This document shows positions 28,272 through 37,237 of a stretch of 64,000 bases of DNA, one piece after another. The notes below the pieces were generated by a model that saw only the letters and a list, made by a program, of their open reading frames with translations, had not been told where the DNA came from and made no database searches. The DNA is taken from NCBI GenBank assembly GCA_900541695.1, contig UQKL01000009.1, positions 1-64,000 of the forward strand, written 5' to 3'. This DNA is from an uncultured Collinsella sp. GTDB taxonomy: Bacteria; Actinomycetota; Coriobacteriia; Coriobacteriales; Coriobacteriaceae. Positions within the stretch are counted from its first letter, which is position 1, and every line of letters starts with the position of its first letter. Both the position numbers and the translations under genes were made by a program.

Positions 28272-28985
28272 CTAGCCTTGGGTGACCAATCGGTAACCGA
28301 TACCCACATGCGTTTGGATATAGCGCGGATGCGCGGGGTCGGACTCGATCTTCTTGCGCAGCGTGCCCATAAAGACACGCAAGCTCGCCAGATCGCTCTT
28401 AGTTGCCGTGCCCCAAATCTCGTGCAGGATAAACTGGTGCGTCAGCACCTTGTCGGCGTTATGCGCCAGCAGGCACAGGAGCTTGTACTCGATCGGCGTC
28501 AGATGCAGCTCCTCGCCATCCATCGTGGCGATGCCGGCATCAAAATCGATATGCAGCTCACCGGTATCGAACGAGCCCTCGGAGGCAACGCCACCCGTTT
28601 GCGCATACGAAAGACGCCTAAGCGTCGTGCGAATGCGCGCGAGCAGTTCCTCGACCGAAAACGGCTTGGTCAGATAGTCGTCGGCGCCGGCATCGAGTGC
28701 GCGAATCTTGTCCGCATCCTCGCTGCGTGCCGAGACCACAATGATCGGCATGCCCGACCATGCGCGCACCGACTCCACCACCTTGACGCCGTCCATATCG
28801 GGCAGGCCCAGATCGAGCAGCACAATGCTCGGCGCCTGCGACGAGGCGGCGGCGATGGCGGCATGGGCGGTCTCCACGGCCATATGGCGCAAGCCGTGCG
28901 CCTCGAGCGCGGCAACGATAAGGTTGCGAACAGCTGGGTCGTCCTCAACGACCAAGATGAGCGGTTTTACGGCAGAGTTCGACAC
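28272..28985 (-). CDS. kdpE: OmpR-family response regulator, KdpE-like
   Basis: 237 residues from a GTG at 28985, chosen because AAGGAG lies seven bases upstream. Receiver domain with acidic pocket VVEDD (about 13-17), phosphoacceptor Asp in DLGLPDMDG (about 58) and a C-terminal winged helix (LTPIEYKLLCLL ... HVGIGYRL). It is encoded four bases after the KdpD-like kinase. The KdpE identity rests on the kinase partner and the neighbouring potassium transporter. Confidence 0.9.
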   Translation of the reverse strand: MSNSAVKPLILVVEDDPAVRNLIVAALEAHGLRHMAVETAHAAIAAASSQAPSIVLLDLGLPDMDGVKVVESVRAWSGMPIIVVSARSEDADKIRALDAGADDYLTKPFSVEELLARIRTTLRRLSYAQTGGVASEGSFDTGELHIDFDAGIATMDGEELHLTPIEYKLLCLLAHNADKVLTHQFILHEIWGTATKSDLASLRVFMGTLRKKIESDPAHPRYIQTHVGIGYRLVTQG

Positions 28986-28989
28986 AGCG

Positions 28990-30621
28990 CTACTCCTTAT
29001 CAAACGAAACGTCGGCGGCGGGAAGCTCAATCGTAAAGACCGAACCGTGCGGGTCCGCCGCGGCAACCTCTATGCTACCGCCATGCGCCAACGCAATGGA
29101 GCGGCAGAGCGAAAGACCCAGGCCCACGCTGCGGTGGCTGTCGGCCAGACCATGGTTGGCGGTATAGAACGACTCAAAGATCCGCTCGCGATCCTCGGGT
29201 GCGATACCCGGACCATCATCGGCCACCGAGCACGCCACGCGACCATCGTCGACGCTAATCGAGATCACGATATGCGAGCCTGTGGGCGTATAGGTGATGG
29301 CGTTGTTCACCAGATTGACCACCAGCTGCACCATCAGGCGCGCATCGACGTTGACGAGCGCCGGCTCATCGCACGCCACCACCTTAAGGTCGTGCTCGCG
29401 CACGGCAGGGTTCACGTGGCGCAGCGCCTCCTCGACGATATCGTCCATGAGCTCGAGCGTGGTCGACAGGCGCATACCGCCGCCCTCGAGCTTGGTGATG
29501 GCGAGCAGGTTCTCGACGGTGGCGTTGAGCCATTGCGCATCCGAGCGAATGGACAGAAGCATGCCGCGGCGCGTCTGGCTATCGAGCACGGCGGTGCCGG
29601 TCGAGCCCTGGTCGAGCAGCACATCGGCATTGCCCGAAATACTGGTGAGCGGCGTGCGCAGGTCGTGCGAGATGGAGCGCAGCAGGTTGGCGCGCAGCTG
29701 CTCGTTTTTGGCGAGCACCGCCGCCTCCTCGCGGGCCTCCATGGCGCGGGCGCGATCGAGTGCCAGCTCGCCTTCGCTCACGATGGCATCGGAAAGTGTC
29801 CGCTCCTCGTGCGTCAGCACGTCGGGCTCGGCAACGATAGCCAACACGCCCACCACCGAGGCGGGATCGCCCGCGCGCACCATGGTGTCGCCCGAGCGCA
29901 CGGTCAGGTAGATGCCGTAGAACGCCGAGCCGCCGTAGGTGGCATCGAGCGGCGTTCCCACATAGGCGGACGCCGAGAGCCGCGGCGGCATCTGCGGCGC
30001 CAGTTCGTGCACCGGCGCGGCATCGCCCACGGCCGTGTATGTCGCACGCGGCAGCAGGTCATCATCGTCGGCGTCGGCGCTGTACCACACGACCGGACAG
30101 CCCGAAAGACGCGCCAGCTGCGTTGCCATGGCATGGATAATTTGCTGCTGGTCGGCGCACCGCTGCAGCATGCGGTTAGTCTCGAGCACCATATGCGTGC
30201 GACGGTCGCTGGCGGCAGCCTGCGCCAAGGCGCGGCGCAGGGCCAACGCAATCGAGCTCGACACAAGCGAGACCACGAACATGATGAAGAACATGCCGGG
30301 ATAGACGCGGTCGATAAGCGACAGCGAGTAGCGCGGGTCGACAAACAAGAAGTTGTAGAGCGCCACGGCGGCAGCCGAGCTCAGCAAGCAATACAGGCGA
30401 CTCCAGGTAAAGAATGCGCACAGCTGAACGGCGAACACATAGACGATCATGATGCTCGGCGCGAGACCCGGATGGTCGAGCAGCGCGCCCACAATCGTCG
30501 CTGCGACCAGCAGCCCCGCCGATACGCAGGCGTCATACAGAGGAGTGCGGCGCGTCAGCGTTGTGCGCCGCCACCAAAAGTTATCGGCAATATCGCCGTC
30601 CGCACGGACGTCCATAGACAC
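28990..30621 (-). CDS. KdpD-like sensor histidine kinase lacking the N-terminal KdpD domain
   Basis: 543 residues, against about 890 for full KdpD. The N-terminus has four membrane segments of the DUF4118 type (about residues 35-130), then a GAF-like region, then HisKA with SISHDLRTPL (about 325) and an ATPase domain with DDGPGIAPEDRERIFE. The KdpD domain with its nucleotide-binding Walker motif and the USP domain are absent. GTG at 30621 or ATG at 30615 are possible starts after GGAGGGG. It lies in one group with kup, and no kdpFABC is in the window. Confidence 0.85.
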   Translation of the reverse strand: MSMDVRADGDIADNFWWRRTTLTRRTPLYDACVSAGLLVAATIVGALLDHPGLAPSIMIVYVFAVQLCAFFTWSRLYCLLSSAAAVALYNFLFVDPRYSLSLIDRVYPGMFFIMFVVSLVSSSIALALRRALAQAAASDRRTHMVLETNRMLQRCADQQQIIHAMATQLARLSGCPVVWYSADADDDDLLPRATYTAVGDAAPVHELAPQMPPRLSASAYVGTPLDATYGGSAFYGIYLTVRSGDTMVRAGDPASVVGVLAIVAEPDVLTHEERTLSDAIVSEGELALDRARAMEAREEAAVLAKNEQLRANLLRSISHDLRTPLTSISGNADVLLDQGSTGTAVLDSQTRRGMLLSIRSDAQWLNATVENLLAITKLEGGGMRLSTTLELMDDIVEEALRHVNPAVREHDLKVVACDEPALVNVDARLMVQLVVNLVNNAITYTPTGSHIVISISVDDGRVACSVADDGPGIAPEDRERIFESFYTANHGLADSHRSVGLGLSLCRSIALAHGGSIEVAAADPHGSVFTIELPAADVSFDKE

Positions 30622-30642
30622 CGTACCCCTCCCTCAAAAACA

Positions 30643-30683
30643 AAAACCACCACAAAGGGGACAGGCACCTTTGTGGTGGTTTT
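30643..30683. repeat. AAAGGGAC-family palindrome with different outer arms
   Basis: AAAACCACCACAAAGG (30643-30658) and CCTTTGTGGTGGTTTT (30668-30683), perfect 16-base arms around GGACAGGCA. The inner ACAAAGGGGACAG core is that of the family, while the outer arms are unlike the usual ATGTG/CACAT. Confidence 0.85.
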
Positions 30684-30729
30684 CCCTCGTGGTGGTTCTA
30701 AGTGTAAAGCCTTCTACGACCGGCAGTCG

Positions 30730-30924
30730 CTAGACAAACAGCACGTGCGCGAGCAGGGCACACACGCACACCGCTCCAAATACCAGTGCCACGATCGAAA
30801 TTACGCGATCGGCCATGTCCATGTTGGCCCGATTCGTAAAGAACCGATCTTCGGCAGCGTCGACACGCGCCTCACGCATCATTTCGACCACCGCCTCACG
30901 GCCATCGAGCGCCTTTGTATCCAT
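30730..30924 (-). CDS. Small single-pass membrane protein
   Basis: 64 residues from the ATG at 30924, which has a perfect GGAGG five bases upstream. The first 40 residues are charged (AVVEMMREARVDAAEDRFF) and the last 20 are hydrophobic (VISIVALVFGAVCVCALLAH), so it is an N-in, C-terminal membrane anchor. It sits between kup and the KdpD-like kinase on the same strand, 60 bases after kup. I recognise no family. A role with the potassium transporter or its kinase is only suggested by position. Confidence 0.65.
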   Translation of the reverse strand: MDTKALDGREAVVEMMREARVDAAEDRFFTNRANMDMADRVISIVALVFGAVCVCALLAHVLFV

Positions 30925-30984
30925 GTTTACCTCCCCGGCCTCATGCTTATCCATCAAAAACCAACTCCGTGTAGCCGCCGACGT

Positions 30985-33012
30985 CTACGGCCGCTCGTTG
31001 GGAGCCAGGCGCTGCATCTTGTTCACGGCCTTGAACTTGGTGAACAGCGGCACGTACTCAAAGCTCACGTTGGAGTTCTCCAGGCCGTACCAGCGTGCAG
31101 GCGTGCCGGCGGCGCGGCGAATGATGTACTTGAGCGTGATGGCCGTACGCTCGCTGGGCTCCACATCGCTTTCGGGCGCCAGAAGCTTACGGATCAGGAC
31201 GAACTTGAACGTACCGATGTTACCCGGATCCTTGTAGACCGAGTAGTCATGCGTCTGCGGCGGCAGCTCGCCGGTGGCAGCCAGGTCCTGAACAACCTGA
31301 CGCAGGTAGGCATTGACGCGCTGGTTGATCTTGTAGCCCAGGTACAGATGCACGCGGAACACGTAGTCGGTGCCGAACGTCTCGACCGAATAGGCAAAGG
31401 TGTGCGGTTCGTCCATGGTCTCGACATTCACAAACCACCAGGCGCGGGCGCGCTTGGGATGCTTGTCCAAGATCGAATAGACGATATCGCGGTCGATGTA
31501 GTCGGTATGGGCGTCCTTGGTCAGGTACACGACGTTGTCGCTCATGCGCTCGTAACGGTCGTCGTCACGCAGGCGCTTGAGCTGCGGCAGGTAGCTGCGC
31601 AGCGGCAGCAGCGTAAACTGGCGCTGCTCGACCGCCGTGCCGTTGTACCAGCACACCATAATGCCCATGATGAGTGCAGCCATGAGGATGGTGAAGTAGC
31701 CGCCGTGGAAGAACTTGGTGAGCGAGCTTACGAAGAAGAAGCCTTCGAGCAAAAGGAAGAAGGCAGCGAAGATCCACGGAGTAACCTTGAGCTTGCGCTC
31801 CTCGTGCAGGTAGAAGAAGAGCAGCAGCGTGGTGCACATCATAGTCAGCGTAATGGCAAGGCCGTAGGCGGCTTCCATATGCGCCGAGTTCTGGAACAGC
31901 AGCACCACGATGACGCAGCCGACAAGCATGACGTTGTTGACCATGGGGATGTAGAGCTGGCCCTTGGTCTCGGCAGGGTAGAAGACCTGCATGTGCGGCA
32001 TAAGGTCCAGGCGGCTGGCCTCGGACACCAGCGAGAATGCGCCGGTGATGAGCGCCTGCGAGGCGATGATGGCCGCGATGGTGGAAAGGCCGACGGCAAA
32101 CGGGCGCAGGCCCGGGGCGAGCATCTGGTAGAACGGATTGAGGTCGGCAATGCCCATGAGCTCGGGGTTGGCAGCGTTGTTCATAAGCCAAGCACCCTGG
32201 CCCATATAGGAAAGCAGCAAGCAGCACTTAACGAACGGCCAGGTGGCGTAGATGTTGCCGCGGCCGACGTGGCCCATGTCGGAGTAGAGCGCCTCGGCAC
32301 CGGTGGTGGCGAGGAAGCAGCTGCCCAGAATCATGATGCCCGCGTGGTTGTTGGGGCTTAGCAAAAAGGCGATGCCGCGCACCGGGTTGAGGCACAGCAG
32401 CACGGCGGGGTGTTGGAAGACAAAGAACAGACCCGTACCGCCCAGGAACAGAAACCACAGCGTCATGATGGGGCCAAAGGCGTGACCGATCTTGGCCGTA
32501 CCGATGCGCTGTACCAAGAAGAGCGCGATGATGATGGCGAGCGTAATGGCGACGACGCGGCCCTGGTCATCGCCCAGCACGGCATGGACCGCCGGGATGG
32601 TGCGCAGGCCCTCGATGGCCGTGGTAACGGTAACGGCCGGCGTCAGGATGCCGTCGGCGAGCAGCGCGGCGCCACCCAGCATGGCGGGGATGATAAGCCA
32701 CTTGCCGCAGCGCTTGACCAGGCTGTACAGGGCAAAGATGCCGCCCTCACCATGGTTATCGGCGCGCAGCGAGATGAGCACATACTTGATGGTGGTCAGC
32801 AGCGTGACCGTCCACACGACAAGGGAGAGCGCGCCAAGCACGAACTCCTCCGTCACACTTCCGATGCCGCCGTTGCCGGCAACGAGCGCCTTGGTTACAT
32901 ACATAGGGCTGGTGCCGATATCGCCGTACACCACGCCCAGCGTGACGAGCATCGCCGAGATGCTCACAGGAATCGCAGCGTGCGAGGCTGCCTCCTTGGC
33001 CTTTTGTTCCAT
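30985..33012 (-). CDS. kup: Kup-family potassium transporter
   Basis: 675 residues with about 12 membrane segments in the first 430 and a soluble C-terminal domain. The family signature VVYGDIGTSPMYV is near residue 30 and GALSLVVWTVTLLTTIKYV near 65. Kup proteins take up K+ with protons. The ATG at 33012 (GGGAGG 11 bases upstream) is preferred over the in-frame TTG at 33030. It is followed by a small membrane protein and the KdpD/KdpE-like pair, forming a probable potassium-response unit. Confidence 0.93.
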   Translation of the reverse strand: MEQKAKEAASHAAIPVSISAMLVTLGVVYGDIGTSPMYVTKALVAGNGGIGSVTEEFVLGALSLVVWTVTLLTTIKYVLISLRADNHGEGGIFALYSLVKRCGKWLIIPAMLGGAALLADGILTPAVTVTTAIEGLRTIPAVHAVLGDDQGRVVAITLAIIIALFLVQRIGTAKIGHAFGPIMTLWFLFLGGTGLFFVFQHPAVLLCLNPVRGIAFLLSPNNHAGIMILGSCFLATTGAEALYSDMGHVGRGNIYATWPFVKCCLLLSYMGQGAWLMNNAANPELMGIADLNPFYQMLAPGLRPFAVGLSTIAAIIASQALITGAFSLVSEASRLDLMPHMQVFYPAETKGQLYIPMVNNVMLVGCVIVVLLFQNSAHMEAAYGLAITLTMMCTTLLLFFYLHEERKLKVTPWIFAAFFLLLEGFFFVSSLTKFFHGGYFTILMAALIMGIMVCWYNGTAVEQRQFTLLPLRSYLPQLKRLRDDDRYERMSDNVVYLTKDAHTDYIDRDIVYSILDKHPKRARAWWFVNVETMDEPHTFAYSVETFGTDYVFRVHLYLGYKINQRVNAYLRQVVQDLAATGELPPQTHDYSVYKDPGNIGTFKFVLIRKLLAPESDVEPSERTAITLKYIIRRAAGTPARWYGLENSNVSFEYVPLFTKFKAVNKMQRLAPNERP

Positions 33013-33135
33013 AAGCCGGTTTCCTCCCAACTTTAACGTTCGAAGGGATTATAGGTAATCGGCCCATGTTTTAATGCACTGTTTTCCCAGCTAGATAAAG
33101 ATTTATACAGTCTTTAGGCTACCGCGGCGATATGG

Positions 33136-33167
33136 AATGTGACAAAGGGACCGTCCCCTTGTCACAT
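33136..33167. repeat. Short palindrome of the AAAGGGAC family
   Basis: AATGTGACAAAGGGAC followed by CGTCCCCTTGTCACATT; dyad complete except for one missing base in the right arm. It lies four bases from the nitroreductase stop codon, between two minus-strand genes. Confidence 0.82.
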
Positions 33168-33170
33168 TCG

Positions 33171-34019
33171 TCATTTTCCGAGCCAGTTTTTGAACCACCA
33201 CTCCATGGAGCGGCTCATCTCGGCCATAAAGGGACTAGTGTGTTTGCGGGTGTAGATATCCACCACGCGCTCGCCCACCTCGCGGGCATGCGGACGGAAC
33301 ATCGCGTCCATCTCGGCCACCTGCGCATCCATGGTCGCGGCATCGGCGCGGCGATAGCGCTCCTCGTGCACCAGGTTCACCACGGGATGCGCGATCGCCG
33401 GGCGCTCCTTACGGGGCGTGCCGATGATGAGCATCGACAGCGGCATGGTATAGGGCGGCAGATCGAGCAGCTCGGCAACTTCCTCGGCGTTCTCCACGAT
33501 GTCGCCAATGTAGCAGCTCCCCAGGCCCAGGGCCTCGGCGGCAACCACGGCGTTTTGCGCAGCGATCACGGCGTCCTGGGCCGCGATGGCAAAGTCGCCC
33601 AAACCCGGCGCGCGGCGGGGCGCCTTGCCCGTGCGCTCGACAAACTCGGGCTCAAAGCAGCCCACGTGCTCAAACAGATCGATCCACTTGGCATAATCGA
33701 CCACAAATATTAGTGCCCAGGGTGCCTTGGCAATCATAGGCTGGTGGTCGCACAGGTCGGCCAGACGGTCCAGCGTAGCCTGCTCGCGAATGCTTACGAT
33801 GGAATACATCATCATGGCGCCCGCCGACGGCGCGCGACTCGCCGCATGCAGGATCGCCGCACGCTGCTCGTCGGTCACCGCCACGGGGCGGTCGTCGTCA
33901 TCACGCGCAAAGGCACGCGTAGACGAGCGATGCTCCAAGATGTCCAGCACCACGTTGCCCGTAGTCTCGACCGGATAGCCGTGCGTATCCACAGCCTTGG
34001 TGCAAACCTGCTCGCTCAT
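33171..34019 (-). CDS. Nitroreductase-family flavoprotein
   Basis: 282 residues. FMN-binding pieces: HRSSTRAF (about residues 30-37), RAPSAGAMMMYS (about 60), and the glycine-rich EALGLGSCYIGDI (about 160), which gives the C-terminal FMN contact. Family members reduce nitro groups, quinones or flavins with NAD(P)H; some act on drugs or bile pigments in gut bacteria. A C-terminal extension of about 70 residues after NLVHEERYR is longer than in minimal enzymes. Apparently monocistronic. Confidence 0.88.
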   Translation of the reverse strand: MSEQVCTKAVDTHGYPVETTGNVVLDILEHRSSTRAFARDDDDRPVAVTDEQRAAILHAASRAPSAGAMMMYSIVSIREQATLDRLADLCDHQPMIAKAPWALIFVVDYAKWIDLFEHVGCFEPEFVERTGKAPRRAPGLGDFAIAAQDAVIAAQNAVVAAEALGLGSCYIGDIVENAEEVAELLDLPPYTMPLSMLIIGTPRKERPAIAHPVVNLVHEERYRRADAATMDAQVAEMDAMFRPHAREVGERVVDIYTRKHTSPFMAEMSRSMEWWFKNWLGK

Positions 34020-34233
34020 AGCCTCATCCCTGCCATTTCTTTAAGAAGCCTTTACGTTTCCGTGTAATTCCCGTCCATTATCGCGCAGGTCGCCACTACA
34101 TTGCGCCACACCGCCACACGTGCGCGTTAATATGGCTGGTTGTTGTGCGCAGCCACCAATTGCAGCGCATATCTTGGTAACAATCGGGTAAACCCCCGCT
34201 TTCGTAGGTTTTAAGTTTGTGAGGAGTCTCAGC

Positions 34234-36534
34234 ATGTTCGCTGCCGCCATCTCGCTCGTCGGTCTTGCGGCGACCGTCTACCTTGTTTTGCGCGAGGCCA
34301 AGGCCATTCGCGCTCAGTCGGGCACCGTTGCCAAAAGCGCTCTTGGGTGGAGCGTCGCCTTCGGCCTGTTCCAGCTCTTTTTGACCATTTGGAGCGCCAT
34401 TGGCCTCGTCGCGCAAAACGAGCCGCTCGCCTTCGTAATGCTCATCCTGACCAACGCCATCCTCACCGGCTGCGCTTGGGCCAGCATCGCCCGCGACCGC
34501 ATCGCCCCGCGCGTCTTTGCGTTCGCCGGGCCCGACGCCCCCGCCCCCACCGGCAAGCTCGCCCGCCTGCGCGGCGCCTTTGTGGGCAAACCGCTCGTCG
34601 CCGCCGTCTTGTGCCTGCTGCTCGCCGGCGTCTTTGCGCTGCTGGGCATGGAGGTCTCGTCCAACCACGACTTTACCTGGGTCTACCCCCTGTGCATCCT
34701 GCTCGAGTGGGCCATCATCACCACGCTCATGGTCGGCCTGTTCTTCCTGTTCCAGCGCCACGGCGCAGCTCCCGCGGTCCTGGCCTTTGCCCTCTTTGTC
34801 CTGGGCATTGCCGAGTTCTTCGTCATCACGTTTAAATCCATGCCCATCCAGCCGGGCGACCTTTCGGCCATCTCCACCGCCGCCGCGGTCGCCGGCACCG
34901 GCTACACCTTCTCGATCTCACTGTTCTGCGTGCTGTCCATGGGCTTTACCGCCATCGCCATGCTGCTATGCGAGTACGCCGGCCTGGTGGCACCGCACCG
35001 TCAGAAGGGCGCCGCCAACGCCAAGCGCATGCTGCTCACCAACCTGCTCGTCGCCGTGCTGTGCCTGGGCGGCGTGACCGCGCACGTCACGCTTATCGAC
35101 TACTACAACACCCTCGGCATCACCGTCTACACCTGGCGCCCGCTCGAGAGCTACTGGCGCGAGGGCTACCTGCCCGCTTTCATTAGCGCAGCGCAGTCCA
35201 TCAAGCCGCCCAAACCCGCCGACTACTCCGTCGACGATGCCAAGGCCACGCTCAAAAAGTACGCCAAGGCCTACGACAAGTCCGACGCGGCCAAGAGCGA
35301 CGAGCGCGCCGCCGCAAAGGAGCAGTTCGACAGCGAGAAGCCCACGGTCATCGCCATCATGAACGAGACCTTCTCGGATCTGTCGATCTACCAGAATATG
35401 CGCGCCGGCTACGAGGGCCCGCAGTACTTTAAGAACCTGCCCAACTGCCTCAGCCGCGGTAAGCTCTACGTGAGCGCCTACGGCGGCGGCACCGCCAATA
35501 CCGAGTTTGAGTTTATGACCGGCAACTCCATGGCCAACCTGGGCTCGGGCGTGTACCCCTACACCATCTACAACATGGAAACGACCGGGAACCTGGCAGA
35601 GCAATTCAAATCGCTCGGCTATTCCACCACGGCCATGCACCCCAACCACGCGACCAACTGGAACCGCGAGAACGTCTACAAGGACTTTGGCTTTGACCAG
35701 TTCCTGTCTATCAACGATTTCCAGGGCGCCGACACCCTGCGCGGTATGGTGACCGACCAGGCTACCTACGACAAGATTCTTGAGCTGCTCGACCAGAACG
35801 CCGATCCGCAGTTTATCTTCGACGTGACCATGCAGAACCACTCGGGCTACGATACGGGTCTACTGCCGGCAGATAAGCAGATGCACCTGAACATCGACAC
35901 GACCGACCTGGACGCCAAGACTGTCGAGGACGGCACGTTGTCCGATGTCGACGAGTACGTCTCGTGCATTGAGCAGTCCGACCAGGCGCTGCGCTACTTC
36001 CTCAACGCCCTGAACAAACTCGATCGCAAGGTGGTCGTGGTGTTCTGGGGCGACCATCAGCCGTTCTTCCCGTCCAAGTTCAACGACAAGTGGTTTACCG
36101 ACGAGGATGACGCCACCCACCAGGAGCGCTTGTGGCAGACCGACTACATCATTTGGGCCAACTACGACGTTGCCGGCTGCGACCAGACAAGCGAGGTCGA
36201 CGACCTGTCCACCAACTATCTGTCCACCCAGCTGATGCAGCTGATCGGCGCACCTCTCTCCGACTACCAGAAAGCGCACATGACGCTGCGCGAGTCGCTG
36301 CCCGCCATCAACTCCGTCGGCTACGAGGACGCCAGCCTGCGCTGGGCGCTCTCCTCCAACGTCACCGGTGACGACGACGCCGTCGCGGCTGCCACCAAGG
36401 CACGCGAGGATTACGCCAAGATGCAGTACTACGAGATGTTCCGCGACGGCAAGAACGTGTATACCGAGCACTTCCAGACCGAGGCCAACGAGACCGACCC
36501 CAACCTGGCACCGGGTACAACCAAGATCAAATAG
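34234..36534 (+). CDS. LTA synthase-like phosphoglycerol transferase
   Basis: 766 residues from the ATG at 34234 (GAGGAG upstream; a GTG at 34219 is less likely). Roughly eight membrane segments (to about residue 310) precede an extracellular sulfatase-fold domain. Metal ligand Glu in MNETFSDL (about 378), catalytic Thr in GGGTANTEFE (about 425), and later GDHQPFF (about 608) match the LtaS/MdoB family. It would transfer phosphoglycerol from phosphatidylglycerol to a cell-surface polymer. The 700 bases that follow contain only repeats. Confidence 0.9.
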   Translation: MFAAAISLVGLAATVYLVLREAKAIRAQSGTVAKSALGWSVAFGLFQLFLTIWSAIGLVAQNEPLAFVMLILTNAILTGCAWASIARDRIAPRVFAFAGPDAPAPTGKLARLRGAFVGKPLVAAVLCLLLAGVFALLGMEVSSNHDFTWVYPLCILLEWAIITTLMVGLFFLFQRHGAAPAVLAFALFVLGIAEFFVITFKSMPIQPGDLSAISTAAAVAGTGYTFSISLFCVLSMGFTAIAMLLCEYAGLVAPHRQKGAANAKRMLLTNLLVAVLCLGGVTAHVTLIDYYNTLGITVYTWRPLESYWREGYLPAFISAAQSIKPPKPADYSVDDAKATLKKYAKAYDKSDAAKSDERAAAKEQFDSEKPTVIAIMNETFSDLSIYQNMRAGYEGPQYFKNLPNCLSRGKLYVSAYGGGTANTEFEFMTGNSMANLGSGVYPYTIYNMETTGNLAEQFKSLGYSTTAMHPNHATNWNRENVYKDFGFDQFLSINDFQGADTLRGMVTDQATYDKILELLDQNADPQFIFDVTMQNHSGYDTGLLPADKQMHLNIDTTDLDAKTVEDGTLSDVDEYVSCIEQSDQALRYFLNALNKLDRKVVVVFWGDHQPFFPSKFNDKWFTDEDDATHQERLWQTDYIIWANYDVAGCDQTSEVDDLSTNYLSTQLMQLIGAPLSDYQKAHMTLRESLPAINSVGYEDASLRWALSSNVTGDDDAVAAATKAREDYAKMQYYEMFRDGKNVYTEHFQTEANETDPNLAPGTTKIK

Positions 36535-36553
36535 CGACACGTCTTAACTGGTT

Positions 36554-36684
36554 CGTCTGCCCGGCGGCGCGAAACGTAAGGTTCCCTGCTCGGACAGTCC
36601 TGCTCGCACGGAGAGCACATTAAGTGCTCTCCGGCTCGTGCGGAACTCGCGATGAACCTTACATTCCGCGTCGCCGGGCAGACG
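36554..36684. repeat. Variable-arm element with conserved core, forward copy
   Basis: Arms 36554-36583 and 36655-36684 match at 27 of 30 positions. Inside the arms are TTCCCTGCTC plus ACAGTCCTGC on one side and GTGCGGAACTCGCGATGAAC on the other, with a central hairpin GGAGAGCAC / GTGCTCTCC (36610-36632). The inner blocks recur, inverted, in the element at 37094. Confidence 0.9.
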
Positions 36685-36737
36685 CCTCGGTGTTGAAGCG
36701 CGGCTTGTCATGAAAGCATCCGCAACATATATAAGTT

Positions 36738-36765
36738 GAAGGCCACATTAAGTGGCCTTCTTTGT
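36738..36765 (+). terminator. Rho-independent terminator-like hairpin
   Basis: GAAGGCCAC / GTGGCCTTC around ATTAA, followed by TTTGT. The same stem is the central hairpin of the element at 37094. It may end the LTA-synthase transcript, 200 bases downstream of the stop. Confidence 0.7.
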
Positions 36766-36796
36766 ATTCGGAAAGTGTATCCCGGAATCTGCCTTC

Positions 36797-37044
36797 GGAA
36801 TGGGACGCAGTTTCCACTTGAGGGCCTGTCGGGAAAGCGCATCCCACTTCAAGAGTAAATTCCGGGTCGCACTTTCCGCTAAGGCTCTCAAGCGGAAAGT
36901 GCATCCCATTCCAAGCCTTAATTCCGGGACGTAGTTTCCGGACAAGACATCAACCGGAAAGTGGGGACCACTCTGAGCGCCGATTCTGGGACACACTTTT
37001 CGAAACCCCGCCCATCCGGAAAGCCCGTCCCACTCCGTATACAT
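36797..37044. repeat. Array of four 62-bp tandem repeats
   Basis: Units begin at 36797, 36859, 36921 and 36983, each exactly 62 bases. Each has an ATTCCGGGACG-type start, TTTCC near base 16, a CGGAAA near base 35 (internal dyad TTTCCG/CGGAAA) and GCATCCCATTCC-type end. A tail with CAGCTTATTAGGCCTTC follows at 37064. A related array of three units with the same tail lies at 46465-46650 on the same strand. No gene is supported here. Confidence 0.92.
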
Positions 37045-37093
37045 CCAGGCATGAAATCATCAGCTTATTAGGCCTTCTATCAATAAAGAGACA

Positions 37094-37216
37094 CCCTCCC
37101 GAGCGGCGGGCTCGAAGTTCATCGCGAGTTCCGCACGCAAAGAAGGCCACTTAATGTGGCCTTCTTCTTGTGCAGGACTGTAGAGCAGGGAACTTCGTGC
37201 CCGCCGCCCGGGAGGG
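37094..37216. repeat. Variable-arm element with conserved core, inverted copy
   Basis: Arms 37094-37120 and 37190-37216 match at 25 of 27 positions. The inner blocks are the reverse complement of those at 36554-36684 (GTTCATCGCGAGTTCCGCAC; GCAGGACTG then GAGCAGGGAAC), but the arms are unrelated. The central hairpin is GAAGGCCAC / GTGGCCTTC. Confidence 0.9.
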
Positions 37217-37237
37217 CGTTGCGTTTAGAAGATGGAC

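Noticed and set aside
28708..32361. 1217-codon open frame on the plus strand
   Set aside because: It is the antisense shadow of kdpE, kdpD and kup, a common effect of high GC; the product is His/Arg/Gly-rich with no family motif, and it crosses intergenic palindromes.
33013..33135. c-di-AMP riboswitch before kup
   Set aside because: The leader is short and I could not find the conserved ydaO-type blocks; only AT-rich promoter-like sequence is seen.
36797..37044. CRISPR or attachment-site array
   Set aside because: The 62-bp units are contiguous with an internal dyad, no spacers, and no integrase gene is near.
36752..37150. Several 60-100 codon frames over the 62-bp repeats
   Set aside because: They simply read through the tandem units (62 is not a multiple of three, so the frame changes from unit to unit) and lack ribosome sites.
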